Part shown: piece by piece, positions 55,459 to 63,882 of the stretch | Numbering within the stretch: position 1 is the first letter of the stretch | Layout: every line of letters starts with the position of its first letter | Origin: CAVUMR01 sp963742715 | GTDB taxonomy: Bacteria > Actinomycetota > Actinomycetes > Mycobacteriales > Micromonosporaceae | Length of the DNA stretch: 64,000 nucleotides | Assembly: GCA_963742715.1 (NCBI GenBank) | Contig: CAVUMR010000001.1 | Span: 310,001-374,000, forward strand | Direction: 5' to 3' | Made by a program: the position numbers and the translations under genes | The notes under the pieces: model-generated | Told to the model about the DNA's origin: nothing | The model's input: the letters and a program-made list of their open reading frames with translations, nothing else | Databases searched by the model: none

Positions 55459-55935
55459 ATGGAGCCCGGATACCCCGGCCAAGACCCACAGGGGCAACAG
55501 CCGGAGCAGCCGCAGTACGGCCAGCCCTACGGGCAGCAGCCGCCGCAGTACGGTCAGCCGGTCTCCGGACAGCCATACGGCCAGCCGACTTCGGGGCAGC
55601 CCTATGGCCAGCCGGCCTCGGGACAGCCGTACGGTCAGCCCGCGGCCGGGCAACCGTATGGCCAGCCAGGTCCTCCGGCTCAGATCAACAACAACATGAC
55701 GATGTCGATCGTCTCGATCTTCCTGTTCTGGCCGTTGGCGATCCCAGCGATCATCAACGCGTCCAAAGTGAACAATCTGCTCCAGGTCGGCGACTACGCC
55801 GGCGCGCAGACTGCCGCGGACGAATCCCGTAAGTGGTCGAAGCTGGCCCTGATCATCGGACTCGTGGTGTGGGGCCTCGTACTGGTCTGTGGTTGCGGAA
55901 GCATCATTCTCTCCGCGGCGAGCAGTTCAAGCTGA
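55459..55935 (+). CDS. CD225/dispanin-like membrane protein with Gly-Gln-Pro-Tyr repeats
   Basis: 158-aa protein. The N-terminal 75 residues are Gln/Pro/Gly/Tyr-rich with four 9-residue units (GQPYGQPTS and variants). Two membrane segments follow (MTMSIVSIFLFWPLAIPAII and LALIIGLVVWGLVLVCGC) around NASKVNNLLQVGDYAGAQ, the pattern of CD225/IFITM-like bacterial proteins. ATG 55459 has GGGAG 6 nt upstream. It probably sits in the membrane near the DUF4190 protein; function is unknown. Confidence 0.82.
   Translation: MEPGYPGQDPQGQQPEQPQYGQPYGQQPPQYGQPVSGQPYGQPTSGQPYGQPASGQPYGQPAAGQPYGQPGPPAQINNNMTMSIVSIFLFWPLAIPAIINASKVNNLLQVGDYAGAQTAADESRKWSKLALIIGLVVWGLVLVCGCGSIILSAASSSS
55567..55674 (+). repeat. 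Four in-frame 27-bp repeats in the CD225-like gene
   Basis: Units at 55567-55593, 55594-55620, 55621-55647 and 55648-55674 encode GQPYGQP plus two variable residues. They differ mainly at third codon positions, so selection keeps the peptide repeat. Confidence 0.85.
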
Positions 55936-55980
55936 CCAATCGGGGCGGCTGCCAAGGCGGCCGTGCCAGCACGGAAACCT

Positions 55981-56014
55981 CGAAGCGCGCGGGCCCGACG
56001 GCTCGCGCGCTTCG
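55981..56014. terminator. Terminator between the CD225-like and DUF6350 genes
   Basis: CGAAGCGCGCG (55981-55991) and CGCGCGCTTCG (56004-56014) form a perfect 11-bp stem with a 12-nt loop, 45 bp after the CD225-like stop and downstream of the converging DUF6350 gene. Confidence 0.75.
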
Positions 56015-56045
56015 CTGTTCCCGGACCGCAGTCGTGCTTCTCATG

Positions 56046-56172
56046 CCGCGCCTTCTTGAGCGACGCCTTGTCGCGACGCCTTCTCGCGACGCCTTGCCGC
56101 GGTGCCTTGCCGCGCCTTGCCGGGGTGCCTTCTCGCGGCGCCTTCTCGCGGCGCCTTCCCGCGGTGCCTTCT
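56046..56172. repeat. About nine degenerate 13-bp tandem repeats after the DUF6350 gene
   Basis: On the minus strand the unit is AAGGCRYCGCGRS, repeated about nine times with one 10-bp copy. The unit is not a multiple of three, so all frames stay open and give Lys/Arg/Ala-rich shadows. Located 17 bp beyond the DUF6350 stop. Confidence 0.75.
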
Positions 56173-56188
56173 TGACCGGGGCGGGCAC

Positions 56189-57637
56189 TCACCTCCGGAC
56201 GGCGACCACCGCCCGGGCGCCGGCACCGGCGACCGCGGCCGCGACCCCTACCAGCGCGGCGCCCATCAGGGCGAGTCGCCACCAGACCGGCCCCACCTCC
56301 GCGAGCCGGCCGCCGGCCAGCGCGCCGTGCGCGGCAAGGCCCGCGACCCCGAGCAGCGCACCGGCACCGACTCCGGCCAGTCCGGTGGCGCCCAGCAGCT
56401 CCAGCCACCCGGCCATCGTGAGCCGGCGGGCGATCAGCACACCGGCCAGCAGACCCGCGGCCACCGGTACGCCGAGCAGGAGGTCGACCAGCGGGGACGC
56501 CACCGTGGTCGGCAGCCCGGACAGCAGCGGCAGCGCGGGTACCGGCCCGAGCCGGACCTGCCCGGGGCTGACCGCGGTACCGACTCCGATCGAGAAGCCC
56601 GGCCCGACCAGGTAACTCGCCGACCACACCGAAAGCGTCGGGGTGTACAGCAGGCACAGCAGCGTCATCCCGGCGATACCGGCCACCCCGGCGTGGTACG
56701 ACCGGAGGATGTCCACCGCGCGATCACCGGTGAGCGCCAGCGCGGCTCCCGCGACCACGGCACCGGACGCGACAATCCCGGCCGCGGCGAGCCCGCCACC
56801 GCGCAGCCCGGTCCGTACCCAGTCAGGCAGCCGCTGCCACACCACGCCAGCCGCACCGGTCTGACCAGCGGCTCCGGCGAGACTGGCGACCGCGGCCAGC
56901 CCGGCGGTATCCAGCAACGCGCGAATCGGCGAGATGGTGAGGCCGGAGGTACTCGCGGCGAACGCGGTACCGGCTCCGAGCAGTCCGTACACGAACGTGA
57001 TCGCGGCCGCGACAAGCACCGGCGCGCCGTCGCCGCCACGGATCGCGCGAGCCGAATGTGCGCCGGCGCGGAACAGCCGCCAGCCGATCAGCGCGGTCAG
57101 GCCGAGCGGTACCAGCGCGAACGAGCCGCTCGACGTGCCGAGCGGTACACCATGGCCGAGCAGCCACACGGCGGCGGCGAACCGGACCGCGTTGACCGGC
57201 GACGCCGCGGCCCGCCCATCCACCAGCCAGCCGACCAGCACGAGTGCGAGTACCGGAGAGAACGAGACGACGGCGGCCCAGCAACTGGTCGCGCTGGCCG
57301 CGGCGAAGACCGACGCAGCGGCCCCACCCGGCCCGGGTCGCCCGCCGGCCGGCCGGCGTGGGATCCGCTCGGTGACCAGGTCGGCCAGGTGCGCCGGTTC
57401 GCGGTACCGGGGCTCGATCGGCACGGTCCGGTGCGCCCGCTGGCCAGCCGCCGATCCGGTACCGGCAAGCGGCCCGGCGTCATCAGCGGTCGATGCGGCG
57501 TCCTCGGGACCAGGCTGCTGCGCGCGCTCCAGCCGCTCGGCATGCTTGGTCGGCTCGGTGGGTGCCGTCCACGCGGCATCACCGGCCCGGTCGCCGCTCT
57601 GCCGATCGTCAGCGGGGGTGGTGCGGGACACGGCCAT
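56189..57637 (-). CDS. DUF6350 multi-pass membrane protein
   Basis: About 482-aa membrane protein: a 100-residue hydrophilic N-terminus followed by about 10-12 hydrophobic segments. I recognise it as DUF6350 from overall layout and passages such as FVYGLLGAGTAFAAS and GWRLFRAGAHSA. The ATG at 57637 (MAVSRTTPADD) is preferred, and 57703 is an upstream option. It sits between purN and sucCD in a conserved-looking neighbourhood. No function is assigned. Confidence 0.78.
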   Translation of the reverse strand: MAVSRTTPADDRQSGDRAGDAAWTAPTEPTKHAERLERAQQPGPEDAASTADDAGPLAGTGSAAGQRAHRTVPIEPRYREPAHLADLVTERIPRRPAGGRPGPGGAAASVFAAASATSCWAAVVSFSPVLALVLVGWLVDGRAAASPVNAVRFAAAVWLLGHGVPLGTSSGSFALVPLGLTALIGWRLFRAGAHSARAIRGGDGAPVLVAAAITFVYGLLGAGTAFAASTSGLTISPIRALLDTAGLAAVASLAGAAGQTGAAGVVWQRLPDWVRTGLRGGGLAAAGIVASGAVVAGAALALTGDRAVDILRSYHAGVAGIAGMTLLCLLYTPTLSVWSASYLVGPGFSIGVGTAVSPGQVRLGPVPALPLLSGLPTTVASPLVDLLLGVPVAAGLLAGVLIARRLTMAGWLELLGATGLAGVGAGALLGVAGLAAHGALAGGRLAEVGPVWWRLALMGAALVGVAAAVAGAGARAVVAVRR

Positions 57638-57708
57638 CTCCCGATCCACTGTTCCAGCGGCGGCGGTATCGATCTCGCTTCGACACGCTGTACTTATGCG
57701 CACGGCTC

Positions 57709-57744
57709 GTTGTTCCAGGCCGCCTACCGGCGACCCGGAACAAC
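57709..57744 (-). terminator. Second (distal) sucCD terminator hairpin
   Basis: GTTGTTCC pairs with GGAACAAC, continued by an inner stem with two mismatches around the TACC loop. It is the more distant of the two duplicated hairpins downstream of sucD. Confidence 0.6.
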
Positions 57745-57768
57745 CGCCATTGGTTTGCGCACGGCTCG

Positions 57769-57803
57769 TCGTGCCCGGGCTGCCTACCGGCAGCCCGGGA
57801 CGA
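57769..57803 (-). terminator. First (proximal) sucCD terminator hairpin
   Basis: An 11-bp perfect stem CCCGGGCTGCC/GGCAGCCCGGG with TACC loop is extended by TCGT/ACGA after one bulged G. It begins 7 bp past the sucD stop. Confidence 0.75.
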
Positions 57804-57809
57804 GCGCGG

Positions 57810-58697
57810 TTAGAGCGACTTGACCACCGAGCGCATCAACTCCGCGGTCTCGCTCGGCGTCTTGCCGACCCGGACGCCGACCGCCTCCAGCGCGACCTTC
57901 TTCCCGTCGGCCGTCCCGGACGAACCCGAGATGATCGCACCCGCGTGCCCCATGGTCTTGCCGGGCGGCGCGGTGAAGCCGGCGATGTACGCCACCACCG
58001 GCTTGGTCACGTTCGCGGCGATGAACTCGGCGGCCCGCTCCTCCGCGTCGCCACCGATCTCACCGATCATCACGATCGCGTCGGTCTCCGGGTCGTCCTG
58101 GAACGCGGCCAGGCAGTCGATGTGGGTGGTCCCGATCACCGGGTCGCCGCCGATACCGACACAGGTGGAGAAGCCGATGTCCCGCAGCTCGTACATCATC
58201 TGGTACGTCAGCGTGCCGGACTTGCTGACCAGACCGATCCGGCCGGGTCCGGTGATGTCGGCCGGGATGATGCCGGCGTTCGACTTGCCGGGGCTGGCCA
58301 CGCCCGGGCAGTTCGGCCCGACGATGCGCGTCTTGTTGCCGGTGGCGCAGGCGTGTCCCCAGGCGGCGACCGTGTCGTGCACCGGGATTCCCTCGGTGAT
58401 CGCCACCGCCAGGCCGATCTCGGCGTCGATCGCCTCGATCATCGCGGCCTTGGCTCCCGCCGGCGGTACGAAGATCACCGTCGTGTCGGCGCCGGTCTCC
58501 TTCATCGCCTCGGCGACGGTGGCGAACACCGGCAGCTTCGTACCGTCGAAGTCGACCTGCTGGCCGGCCTTGCGCGGGTTGGTACCGCCGACCACGGTGG
58601 TACCGGCCGCGAGCATCCGGCGGGTGTGCTTGCTGCCTTCCGAGCCGGTGATGCCCTGCACGATCACCCGGCTGTTGTCGTTGAGAAAAATCGCCAT
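57810..58697 (-). CDS. sucD: Succinyl-CoA synthetase alpha subunit
   Basis: 295-aa alpha subunit carrying the CoA-binding fold (VIVQGITGSEGSKHTRRML at the N-terminus) and the phosphohistidine site in GHAGAIISG. With SucC it makes ATP or GTP while converting succinyl-CoA to succinate. The start is 11 bp after the sucC stop. Length is standard. Confidence 0.96.
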   Translation of the reverse strand: MAIFLNDNSRVIVQGITGSEGSKHTRRMLAAGTTVVGGTNPRKAGQQVDFDGTKLPVFATVAEAMKETGADTTVIFVPPAGAKAAMIEAIDAEIGLAVAITEGIPVHDTVAAWGHACATGNKTRIVGPNCPGVASPGKSNAGIIPADITGPGRIGLVSKSGTLTYQMMYELRDIGFSTCVGIGGDPVIGTTHIDCLAAFQDDPETDAIVMIGEIGGDAEERAAEFIAANVTKPVVAYIAGFTAPPGKTMGHAGAIISGSSGTADGKKVALEAVGVRVGKTPSETAELMRSVVKSL

Positions 58698-58708
58698 GGT
58701 GATCGCCC

Positions 58709-59881
58709 CTAAACCGCAGCCAGCTCGGCGGCGCGGCTGGCCGCGCCGTCCATCGTGTCGACCTGTTCGATGAGCGGATGGTTGGCCGCGGTGAGGATCC
58801 GCCGCCCCTCCGCCGCGTTGTTCCCGTCCAGCCGCACCACCAGTGGCTTGGTGACCTTCTCGCCGCGGTCGGTCAGCAGCTTCAACGCCTGCACGATGCC
58901 ATTGGCGACCGCGTCGCAGGCGGTGATGCCACCGAACACGTTGACGAAGACCGACCGCACGTTCGGGTCGAACAGCACGATCTCCAGGCCGTTGGCCATC
59001 ACGTCGGCACTGGCACCGCCGCCTATGTCGAGGAAGTTGGCCGGGCGTACGCCACCGAACCGCTCGCCGGCGTAGGCCACCACGTCCAGGGTGGACATGA
59101 CCAGCCCGGCGCCGTTGCCGATGATGCCGACCTCACCGTCCAACTTGACGTAGTTGAGGTGCTTCTCCTTGGCCCGCCGCTCGAGCGGATCCTCGGCGGT
59201 GATGTCGGCCAGTTCGGCGTGCTCGGCGTGCCGGAAACGCGCGTTGTCGTCCAGGGTGACCTTCGCGTCCAGCGCCAGTACGGTGCCGTCGGTGGTCTTG
59301 ACCAGCGGATTCACCTCGACCAGCGTCGCGTCCTCGGCGACGAAGGTGGCCCACAGCTTGACGATGATGTCGACCAGTTGGTCGGTCAGCTCGGTCGGGA
59401 ACCCGGTACGGGTCACGATGTCGCGAGCGGTGTCGGCGTCCACGCCGGCCGCGATGTCGATCGGTACCTTCGCGACCTTCTCCGGCGCGGTCACCGCGAC
59501 TTCTTCGATGTCCATGCCGCCGGCCACGCTGGACATCGCCAGGAAGCAGCGGTTGGCGCGATCGAGAAGGAAGGAGAAGTAGTACTCCTCCGCGATGTCG
59601 GTCGTCGAGGCCAGCATGACCCGGTGCACCGTGTGGCCCTTGATGTCCATGCCGAGAATGGCGGTCGCCTTGGCCTCCGCGTCGTCGACGCCCTCGGCCA
59701 GCTTCACCCCGCCAGCTTTACCTCGGCCACCGGTCTTGACCTGGGCCTTCACTACCACCTGGCCACCCAGCTCGGTGGCCGCGGCGCGGGCCTCGGCAGG
59801 CGTACTGGCGACCGCACCGCCGGGCACCGGCACGCCGTGCGCGGCGAACAGGTCCCGGGCCTGGTACTCGTACAGGTCCAC
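58709..59881 (-). CDS. sucC: Succinyl-CoA synthetase beta subunit
   Basis: 390-aa ATP-grasp beta subunit. It opens VDLYEYQARDLFAAHGVPVPGG, then QVKTGGRGKAGGVKLA, and ends with the nucleotide/succinate-site region FLDIGGGASADV and VRLDGNNAAEGR. The GTG at 59879-59881 gives the normal length; longer in-frame upstream sequence is Arg-rich and non-coding. First gene of the sucCD pair. Confidence 0.96.
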   Translation of the reverse strand: MDLYEYQARDLFAAHGVPVPGGAVASTPAEARAAATELGGQVVVKAQVKTGGRGKAGGVKLAEGVDDAEAKATAILGMDIKGHTVHRVMLASTTDIAEEYYFSFLLDRANRCFLAMSSVAGGMDIEEVAVTAPEKVAKVPIDIAAGVDADTARDIVTRTGFPTELTDQLVDIIVKLWATFVAEDATLVEVNPLVKTTDGTVLALDAKVTLDDNARFRHAEHAELADITAEDPLERRAKEKHLNYVKLDGEVGIIGNGAGLVMSTLDVVAYAGERFGGVRPANFLDIGGGASADVMANGLEIVLFDPNVRSVFVNVFGGITACDAVANGIVQALKLLTDRGEKVTKPLVVRLDGNNAAEGRRILTAANHPLIEQVDTMDGAASRAAELAAV

Positions 59882-60097
59882 GTTGGGCGTTCCGTTCCGT
59901 CGTCTCTGACGTGTCCCGCGGGTACCTCCGTGGCCGGACGGCCAGGCCGGTACCCGCGGCCTTCCGGCGCAGACTAGCCGCCAGGTCGGAGCGCTGGCTG
60001 CGCGGGTGCGGGCCGTGCGTACGCCGCCACACCGGGCCGGCCACACCCACGCCGACGCGTGGTGCCGGCCGGTAGGACGCCGCGAGTGCCCGTGCGG

Positions 60098-61735
60098 TCA
60101 GCAGGCCTTGAGCCAGGAGCACTCCACGTCGGCCCGGGCCGGATGCGCGGGTCGGGCCGGCCGTACCGGCGCGGTCCGGGCCAGCGTGGCCGCGTCCCGG
60201 CTGAACGACGCCAGCGTCACCCCGACGGCGTCCTCCACGTCCTTGACGCTGCTGGCCAGGTAGTTGTTGGACAGGAACGAGAAGACCAGCAACTCGCCGT
60301 CGGCATCGGTGACGTACCCGGACAACCCGCTCACGCCGGTCAGCGAACCGGTCTTGCCGTGCAGGTTGTTCGCGGCCGGGGTGTCCCGCATCCGGCTGCG
60401 CAGCGTGCCGCCGACCAGCCGGTCCGGTGCGCCGGCGATCGGAAGCGCGTCGTACCAGGTCTCGAACCAGGGGCGGTACCGCGCCCCGACCAGCAGGTTC
60501 AGGATCTGCTCCGGCGGGATCATGTCCCACCGGGACAGCCCCGAGCCGTCCGCCATCCGCAGCGTGTCGGTGTCGACCCCGAGGTCGCCCAACCGGTCGG
60601 CGATCGCGGCCAGCCCGGCGTCCCAGCTGCCGGTACCGGAGTCCTTGTGCCCGATGGTCTTGACCAGCGTCTCGGCGTGCATGTTGTTGGACAGCTTGAG
60701 GAACGGGATGAGCAGGTCGGCGAGCGTCATCGAGTTGTGCCCGGCGAGTTCGCGCGCGCCGGACGGAGTGGACCCGAGCTTCGTCGGCCCGGACACCTTC
60801 ACCCCGTGCCGGGCGAGGGCGCGGCGGAACAGGTCCGCGGCGTACCCGGTCGGCTCCCACACGGTCGACCAGTCCTGGCCGGCATCGGCGTCCAGCGGGA
60901 TGCTGCCGGTGACGACGATCCGGTTCGTACCGTGCTCCCGCTCCACCGAGATGGTGTTGTCGGTACCGGCGGCACCGGTGGTCGCGTGGTTCACCACGGT
61001 CACGTAGCCGGTCCGCGGTACCAGCGTGAGCCTCGCCGCCGATCCGGCGGCCGTACCCGGACGGCTCTCCACGATCACGGTGCCGGAGTCGTAGTCGGTG
61101 TTCGGAGCCGCGGTGAGCCCCGAGATCTGCGCGTCGTAGTAGAACGGCTCGTCGTCCCAGGCCCAGTTGGTACCGAGCCGGGTCCGGTCGAAGAAGGTGT
61201 CGTCGGCGTACAACGTGCCGGTGACCGTGGTGATGCCGGACGCGCGTATCCGCGCGGCGAGTGCGTCGTAGTCGCTGGCCAGCAGGGTCGGGTCACCGCC
61301 GCCGCGCAGGTACAGGTTGCCGTGCAAGGTACCGCCGGTGCGGTGGCCGGGGCTGCGGACGCTGGTACGCCAGCGGTACTGCGGGCCGAGCAGGTCCAAC
61401 GCGGCGACCGAGGTGAACAGCTTGGTGTTGGAGGCGGGCAGCAGCCGCTCGTCCGCATGCCGGCTGTAGAGCGTCTCGCCGCTCGTCGCGCTGCGCACCA
61501 CCAGTCCGGCCTGGGATCCGTCGTACCGCGGATCGGCCAGGATCGCGTCCAACCGTTCGGCGAGGTCGGAGATCGCCGCCTCCTGGCCGACCGCGTCGGT
61601 ACCGGCCGGTCGCGGCTGCGGGGCCGGCTTACCGGCCGACGTCAGCGCGGCCGCTACCAGGGCCGCGGCGAGCAGGAGGCCCCAACGGGAACTGACTCTC
61701 GTCCGGTCGCCCCCGGACCGTGCGGCACCTCGCAT
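60098..61735 (-). CDS. dacB: D-alanyl-D-alanine carboxypeptidase/endopeptidase, PBP4 type (S13)
   Basis: 545-aa exported penicillin-binding protein. The N-terminal anchor or signal is WGLLLAAALVAAALTSAG. SxxK is SNTK (Ser102, Lys105), SxN is SNN in LKLSNNMHAE, and KTG is in HGKTGSLTG. The large insert between SxxK and SxN (DDTFFDRTRLGTNWAWDDEPFYYDAQISG region, with WDDE and YDAQ) is the S13 signature. GAGGGGGAG precedes ATG 61735. It removes D-Ala and cuts peptide cross-links. Confidence 0.94.
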   Translation of the reverse strand: MRGAARSGGDRTRVSSRWGLLLAAALVAAALTSAGKPAPQPRPAGTDAVGQEAAISDLAERLDAILADPRYDGSQAGLVVRSATSGETLYSRHADERLLPASNTKLFTSVAALDLLGPQYRWRTSVRSPGHRTGGTLHGNLYLRGGGDPTLLASDYDALAARIRASGITTVTGTLYADDTFFDRTRLGTNWAWDDEPFYYDAQISGLTAAPNTDYDSGTVIVESRPGTAAGSAARLTLVPRTGYVTVVNHATTGAAGTDNTISVEREHGTNRIVVTGSIPLDADAGQDWSTVWEPTGYAADLFRRALARHGVKVSGPTKLGSTPSGARELAGHNSMTLADLLIPFLKLSNNMHAETLVKTIGHKDSGTGSWDAGLAAIADRLGDLGVDTDTLRMADGSGLSRWDMIPPEQILNLLVGARYRPWFETWYDALPIAGAPDRLVGGTLRSRMRDTPAANNLHGKTGSLTGVSGLSGYVTDADGELLVFSFLSNNYLASSVKDVEDAVGVTLASFSRDAATLARTAPVRPARPAHPARADVECSWLKAC

Positions 61736-62174
61736 CGCTCCCCCTCGTCCGTAAGCCCGGCCCGACCCACCGGCCGTCCAGGCAGATGCTGCCAAGAAAC
61801 CGGCGCGCCGTGAAGGAGTCCGCCGCCGGTTGAACCACCTGCCGCGATCCGGTCGCCGACCGGCGAGCACACTCGGTGAAATTGCAAGCGCGGTGCGTTA
61901 CCTAGGGCCAGAGGCTTCGTTGTTATGAACGTCGGCGTCGCGGGCCACCGCCCTCGGGCGGGTGTGACAGCAACGCTGACGCAGGCGGCCGATGCCCTGT
62001 CGGTCGAGGGGTGGCGACGGGGCATCGTGCTTGGAGAGGCCGGACGTCTGAGGGGTGCGTCCGGCCTCTCGCCTGCCTGCTCCCGGCCGCGGCATCGCCG
62101 GGCTCAGAACTTCCGAAGCTTGCGGTCGCAAGTAGGCCGCCGCGCCGGCACGGGGACGGTCTGGCGCGGGACGG
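61736..62174. other. 439-bp spacer between dacB and the B12-binding gene
   Basis: No gene is supported. It holds the terminator hairpin for the B12-binding gene, a second weaker stem (GATGCCC at 61991-61997 with GGGCATC at 62020-62026) and presumably the dacB promoter near 61740-61930, where the sequence is a little AT-richer (about 61880-61930). I could not fix -35/-10 boxes. Confidence 0.6.
62034..62070. terminator. Terminator after the B12-binding gene
   Basis: GAGAGGCCGGACG (62034-62046) pairs perfectly with CGTCCGGCCTCTC (62058-62070), a 13-bp stem with an 11-nt loop. It lies 105 bp downstream of the minus-strand stop at 62175. Confidence 0.7.
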
Positions 62175-62585
62175 TTAGGACGCCACCCGGTGCCCGCCCA
62201 CGTACTCCCGGACCCACTCCACGATCGACTGGGTGGTCGCACCCGGCGTGAACACCTTGGGCACCCCGAGCTTCGCCAGCTCCGGGATGTCCTCCTCGGG
62301 GATGATTCCGCCGCCGAACACCACGAGATCCTCGGCGCCGCGCTCGGCGAGCAGCTCGAGTACCCGCCGGAACAGCGTCATGTGGGCTCCGGAGAGTACC
62401 GACAGGCCGATCGCGTCCGCGTCCTCCTGGATCGCGGTCTCGACGATCTGCTCCGGCGTCTGGTGCAGGCCGGTGTAGATGACCTCCATGCCGGCGTCGC
62501 GCAGCGCGCGGGCCACTACTTTCGCGCCTCGGTCGTGACCGTCCAGGCCCGGCTTGGCGACGACCACCCGGATGCGTGGGCTCAC
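62175..62585 (-). CDS. icmB: Cobalamin B12-binding subunit, isobutyryl-CoA mutase small subunit-like
   Basis: 136-aa stand-alone B12-binding domain. The DxHxxG cobalamin motif is in GLDGHDRGAKV, followed by SVLSGAH and FGGGIIPEED, the full B12-domain signature. Size matches the small subunit of acyl-CoA mutases such as IcmB. The large catalytic subunit is not in the window, so the partner may be a distant icmA or another mutase. GTG 62585 with GGAGGGA upstream. A longer antisense frame reading through it is rejected. Confidence 0.85.
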   Translation of the reverse strand: MSPRIRVVVAKPGLDGHDRGAKVVARALRDAGMEVIYTGLHQTPEQIVETAIQEDADAIGLSVLSGAHMTLFRRVLELLAERGAEDLVVFGGGIIPEEDIPELAKLGVPKVFTPGATTQSIVEWVREYVGGHRVAS

Positions 62586-62787
62586 CGCTTCATCCCTCCG
62601 AGCTGACGGCACCGGACAGTCGTACCGGTGCGGTATCCGGCAGCGTAGCTGAACGCTGGTTCGGTACCGGCAGCGTAGCTGAGCGGCCCCGCGGTGCCCG
62701 AAAGCCGACTCGACACCGGCTGGAAGCCGACCGGCACGTAGTGGACGAAAACGGTATAGCGAGAGATTCTCGGGTAGGAGGTCACAC

Positions 62788-63882
62788 ATGACCGGGTCCT
62801 CCCCACCCCGGCCGCGCCCCGAGAGTCGCACGTCACGCCTGCCGTCGGCCCGCCCGCTGCGGACCCTGGCGGCCGGCGCGGCGGCGATGGCCGCGGGCAG
62901 CGGCTTCGGCACCGCCCTGGTGGGCGCCAGCGCCAGCGCCGGCGACGCGCTGCGGCGGGTCGCCGATCCGGCCGGCGCCGCACGCCGGCTGTCCGAACAT
63001 GCCCGGACGGTCCGCCGGGTCAGCCTGGCCGCCGGCCAGGGCGCGCAGGCGCAGACCCGCCGCGTCGGCAGCGGGCTCGCCACGGCCACCTCGCCGACCA
63101 CCCTGCGCGGCGTCGTGATCGAAAGTGCCTGGGTTGGCGTACACCTGGCCCTGTGGCCGTTCGGGTTCGCCGCCGAGCAGGCCCTGTCCCACGTCGACGG
63201 GCCCGACGCGCCGTACTCGCTGGCGGACCTGCCACCGCAGCGGCGCAGCGCGATCACGGACGAGGTGGCCGGCGGCAGCATGCCGATCCTGTTGCTGCAC
63301 GGGCTGGTGGACAACCGGTCGATCTTCACGATGCTGCGTCGCGCGCTGCGCCGGGACGGCTTCAGCCGGGTACTGGCGATGAACTACAGCCTGCTTACCA
63401 GCGATGTACGTACCGCCGCGGCCGAGTTGGGCGAACGGATCGAGGCGTTCTGCGTGGCCACCGGTACCGAGCAGATCCATGTGGTCGGACACAGCCTCGG
63501 CGGCATCATCGCCCGGTACTACGTGCAGCGGCTCGGCGGCCACGCGCGGGTACACACGCTGGTGACCCTCGGCAGCCCGCACCGCGGTACCCAGTTGGCG
63601 CGACTGCTGCCGGTACGGCTGTGCCGGCAGTTGCGGCCGGGCTCCGACGTACTGGCCGAGCTCGCCGAGCCCGCGCCGGGCTGTACGACCCGGATGCTCG
63701 CCGTGTACGGCCAGATCGACCAGCTCGTGGTGCCGGCCCGATCGGCCCGGATCGACCATCCGGATCTGGTCGTGCGCAACGTGATGGTGGCCGGCGTCGG
63801 GCACATGTCCCTTCCGGTCGATCCGCGGGTGGCACGGATGGTCGCGGACGAGCTCCAGCGATCGGCCGCCGAAGCCGGGTAA
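62788..63882 (+). CDS. Alpha/beta hydrolase, triacylglycerol lipase-like
   Basis: 364-aa alpha/beta-hydrolase. The nucleophile elbow is GHSLGG in VVGHSLGGII with Ser236. LLLHGLVDNRSIF supplies the oxyanion-side HG motif, and GVGHMSLP near the C-terminus the likely catalytic His. The first 45 residues are Arg/Ala-rich, without a clear cleavable signal, so it may be cytoplasmic or use an unusual exporter. ATG 62788 follows TAGGAGG. It probably hydrolyses lipid esters. Confidence 0.88.
   Translation: MTGSSPPRPRPESRTSRLPSARPLRTLAAGAAAMAAGSGFGTALVGASASAGDALRRVADPAGAARRLSEHARTVRRVSLAAGQGAQAQTRRVGSGLATATSPTTLRGVVIESAWVGVHLALWPFGFAAEQALSHVDGPDAPYSLADLPPQRRSAITDEVAGGSMPILLLHGLVDNRSIFTMLRRALRRDGFSRVLAMNYSLLTSDVRTAAAELGERIEAFCVATGTEQIHVVGHSLGGIIARYYVQRLGGHARVHTLVTLGSPHRGTQLARLLPVRLCRQLRPGSDVLAELAEPAPGCTTRMLAVYGQIDQLVVPARSARIDHPDLVVRNVMVAGVGHMSLPVDPRVARMVADELQRSAAEAG

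Larger units (their letters stand above)
57697..57803. repeat. Tandem duplicated hairpin unit after sucD
   Basis: Two copies 59 bp apart each start with TGCGCACGGCTCGT (57697-57710 and 57756-57769) and contain a hairpin with the same TACC loop. The stems differ in sequence yet both still pair. See the two terminator entries. Confidence 0.75.

Noticed and set aside
55904..56188. 94-residue Lys/Arg-rich protein right after the DUF6350 gene
   Set aside because: Produced by the 13-bp repeat array; all three frames look alike, so coding potential is not supported.
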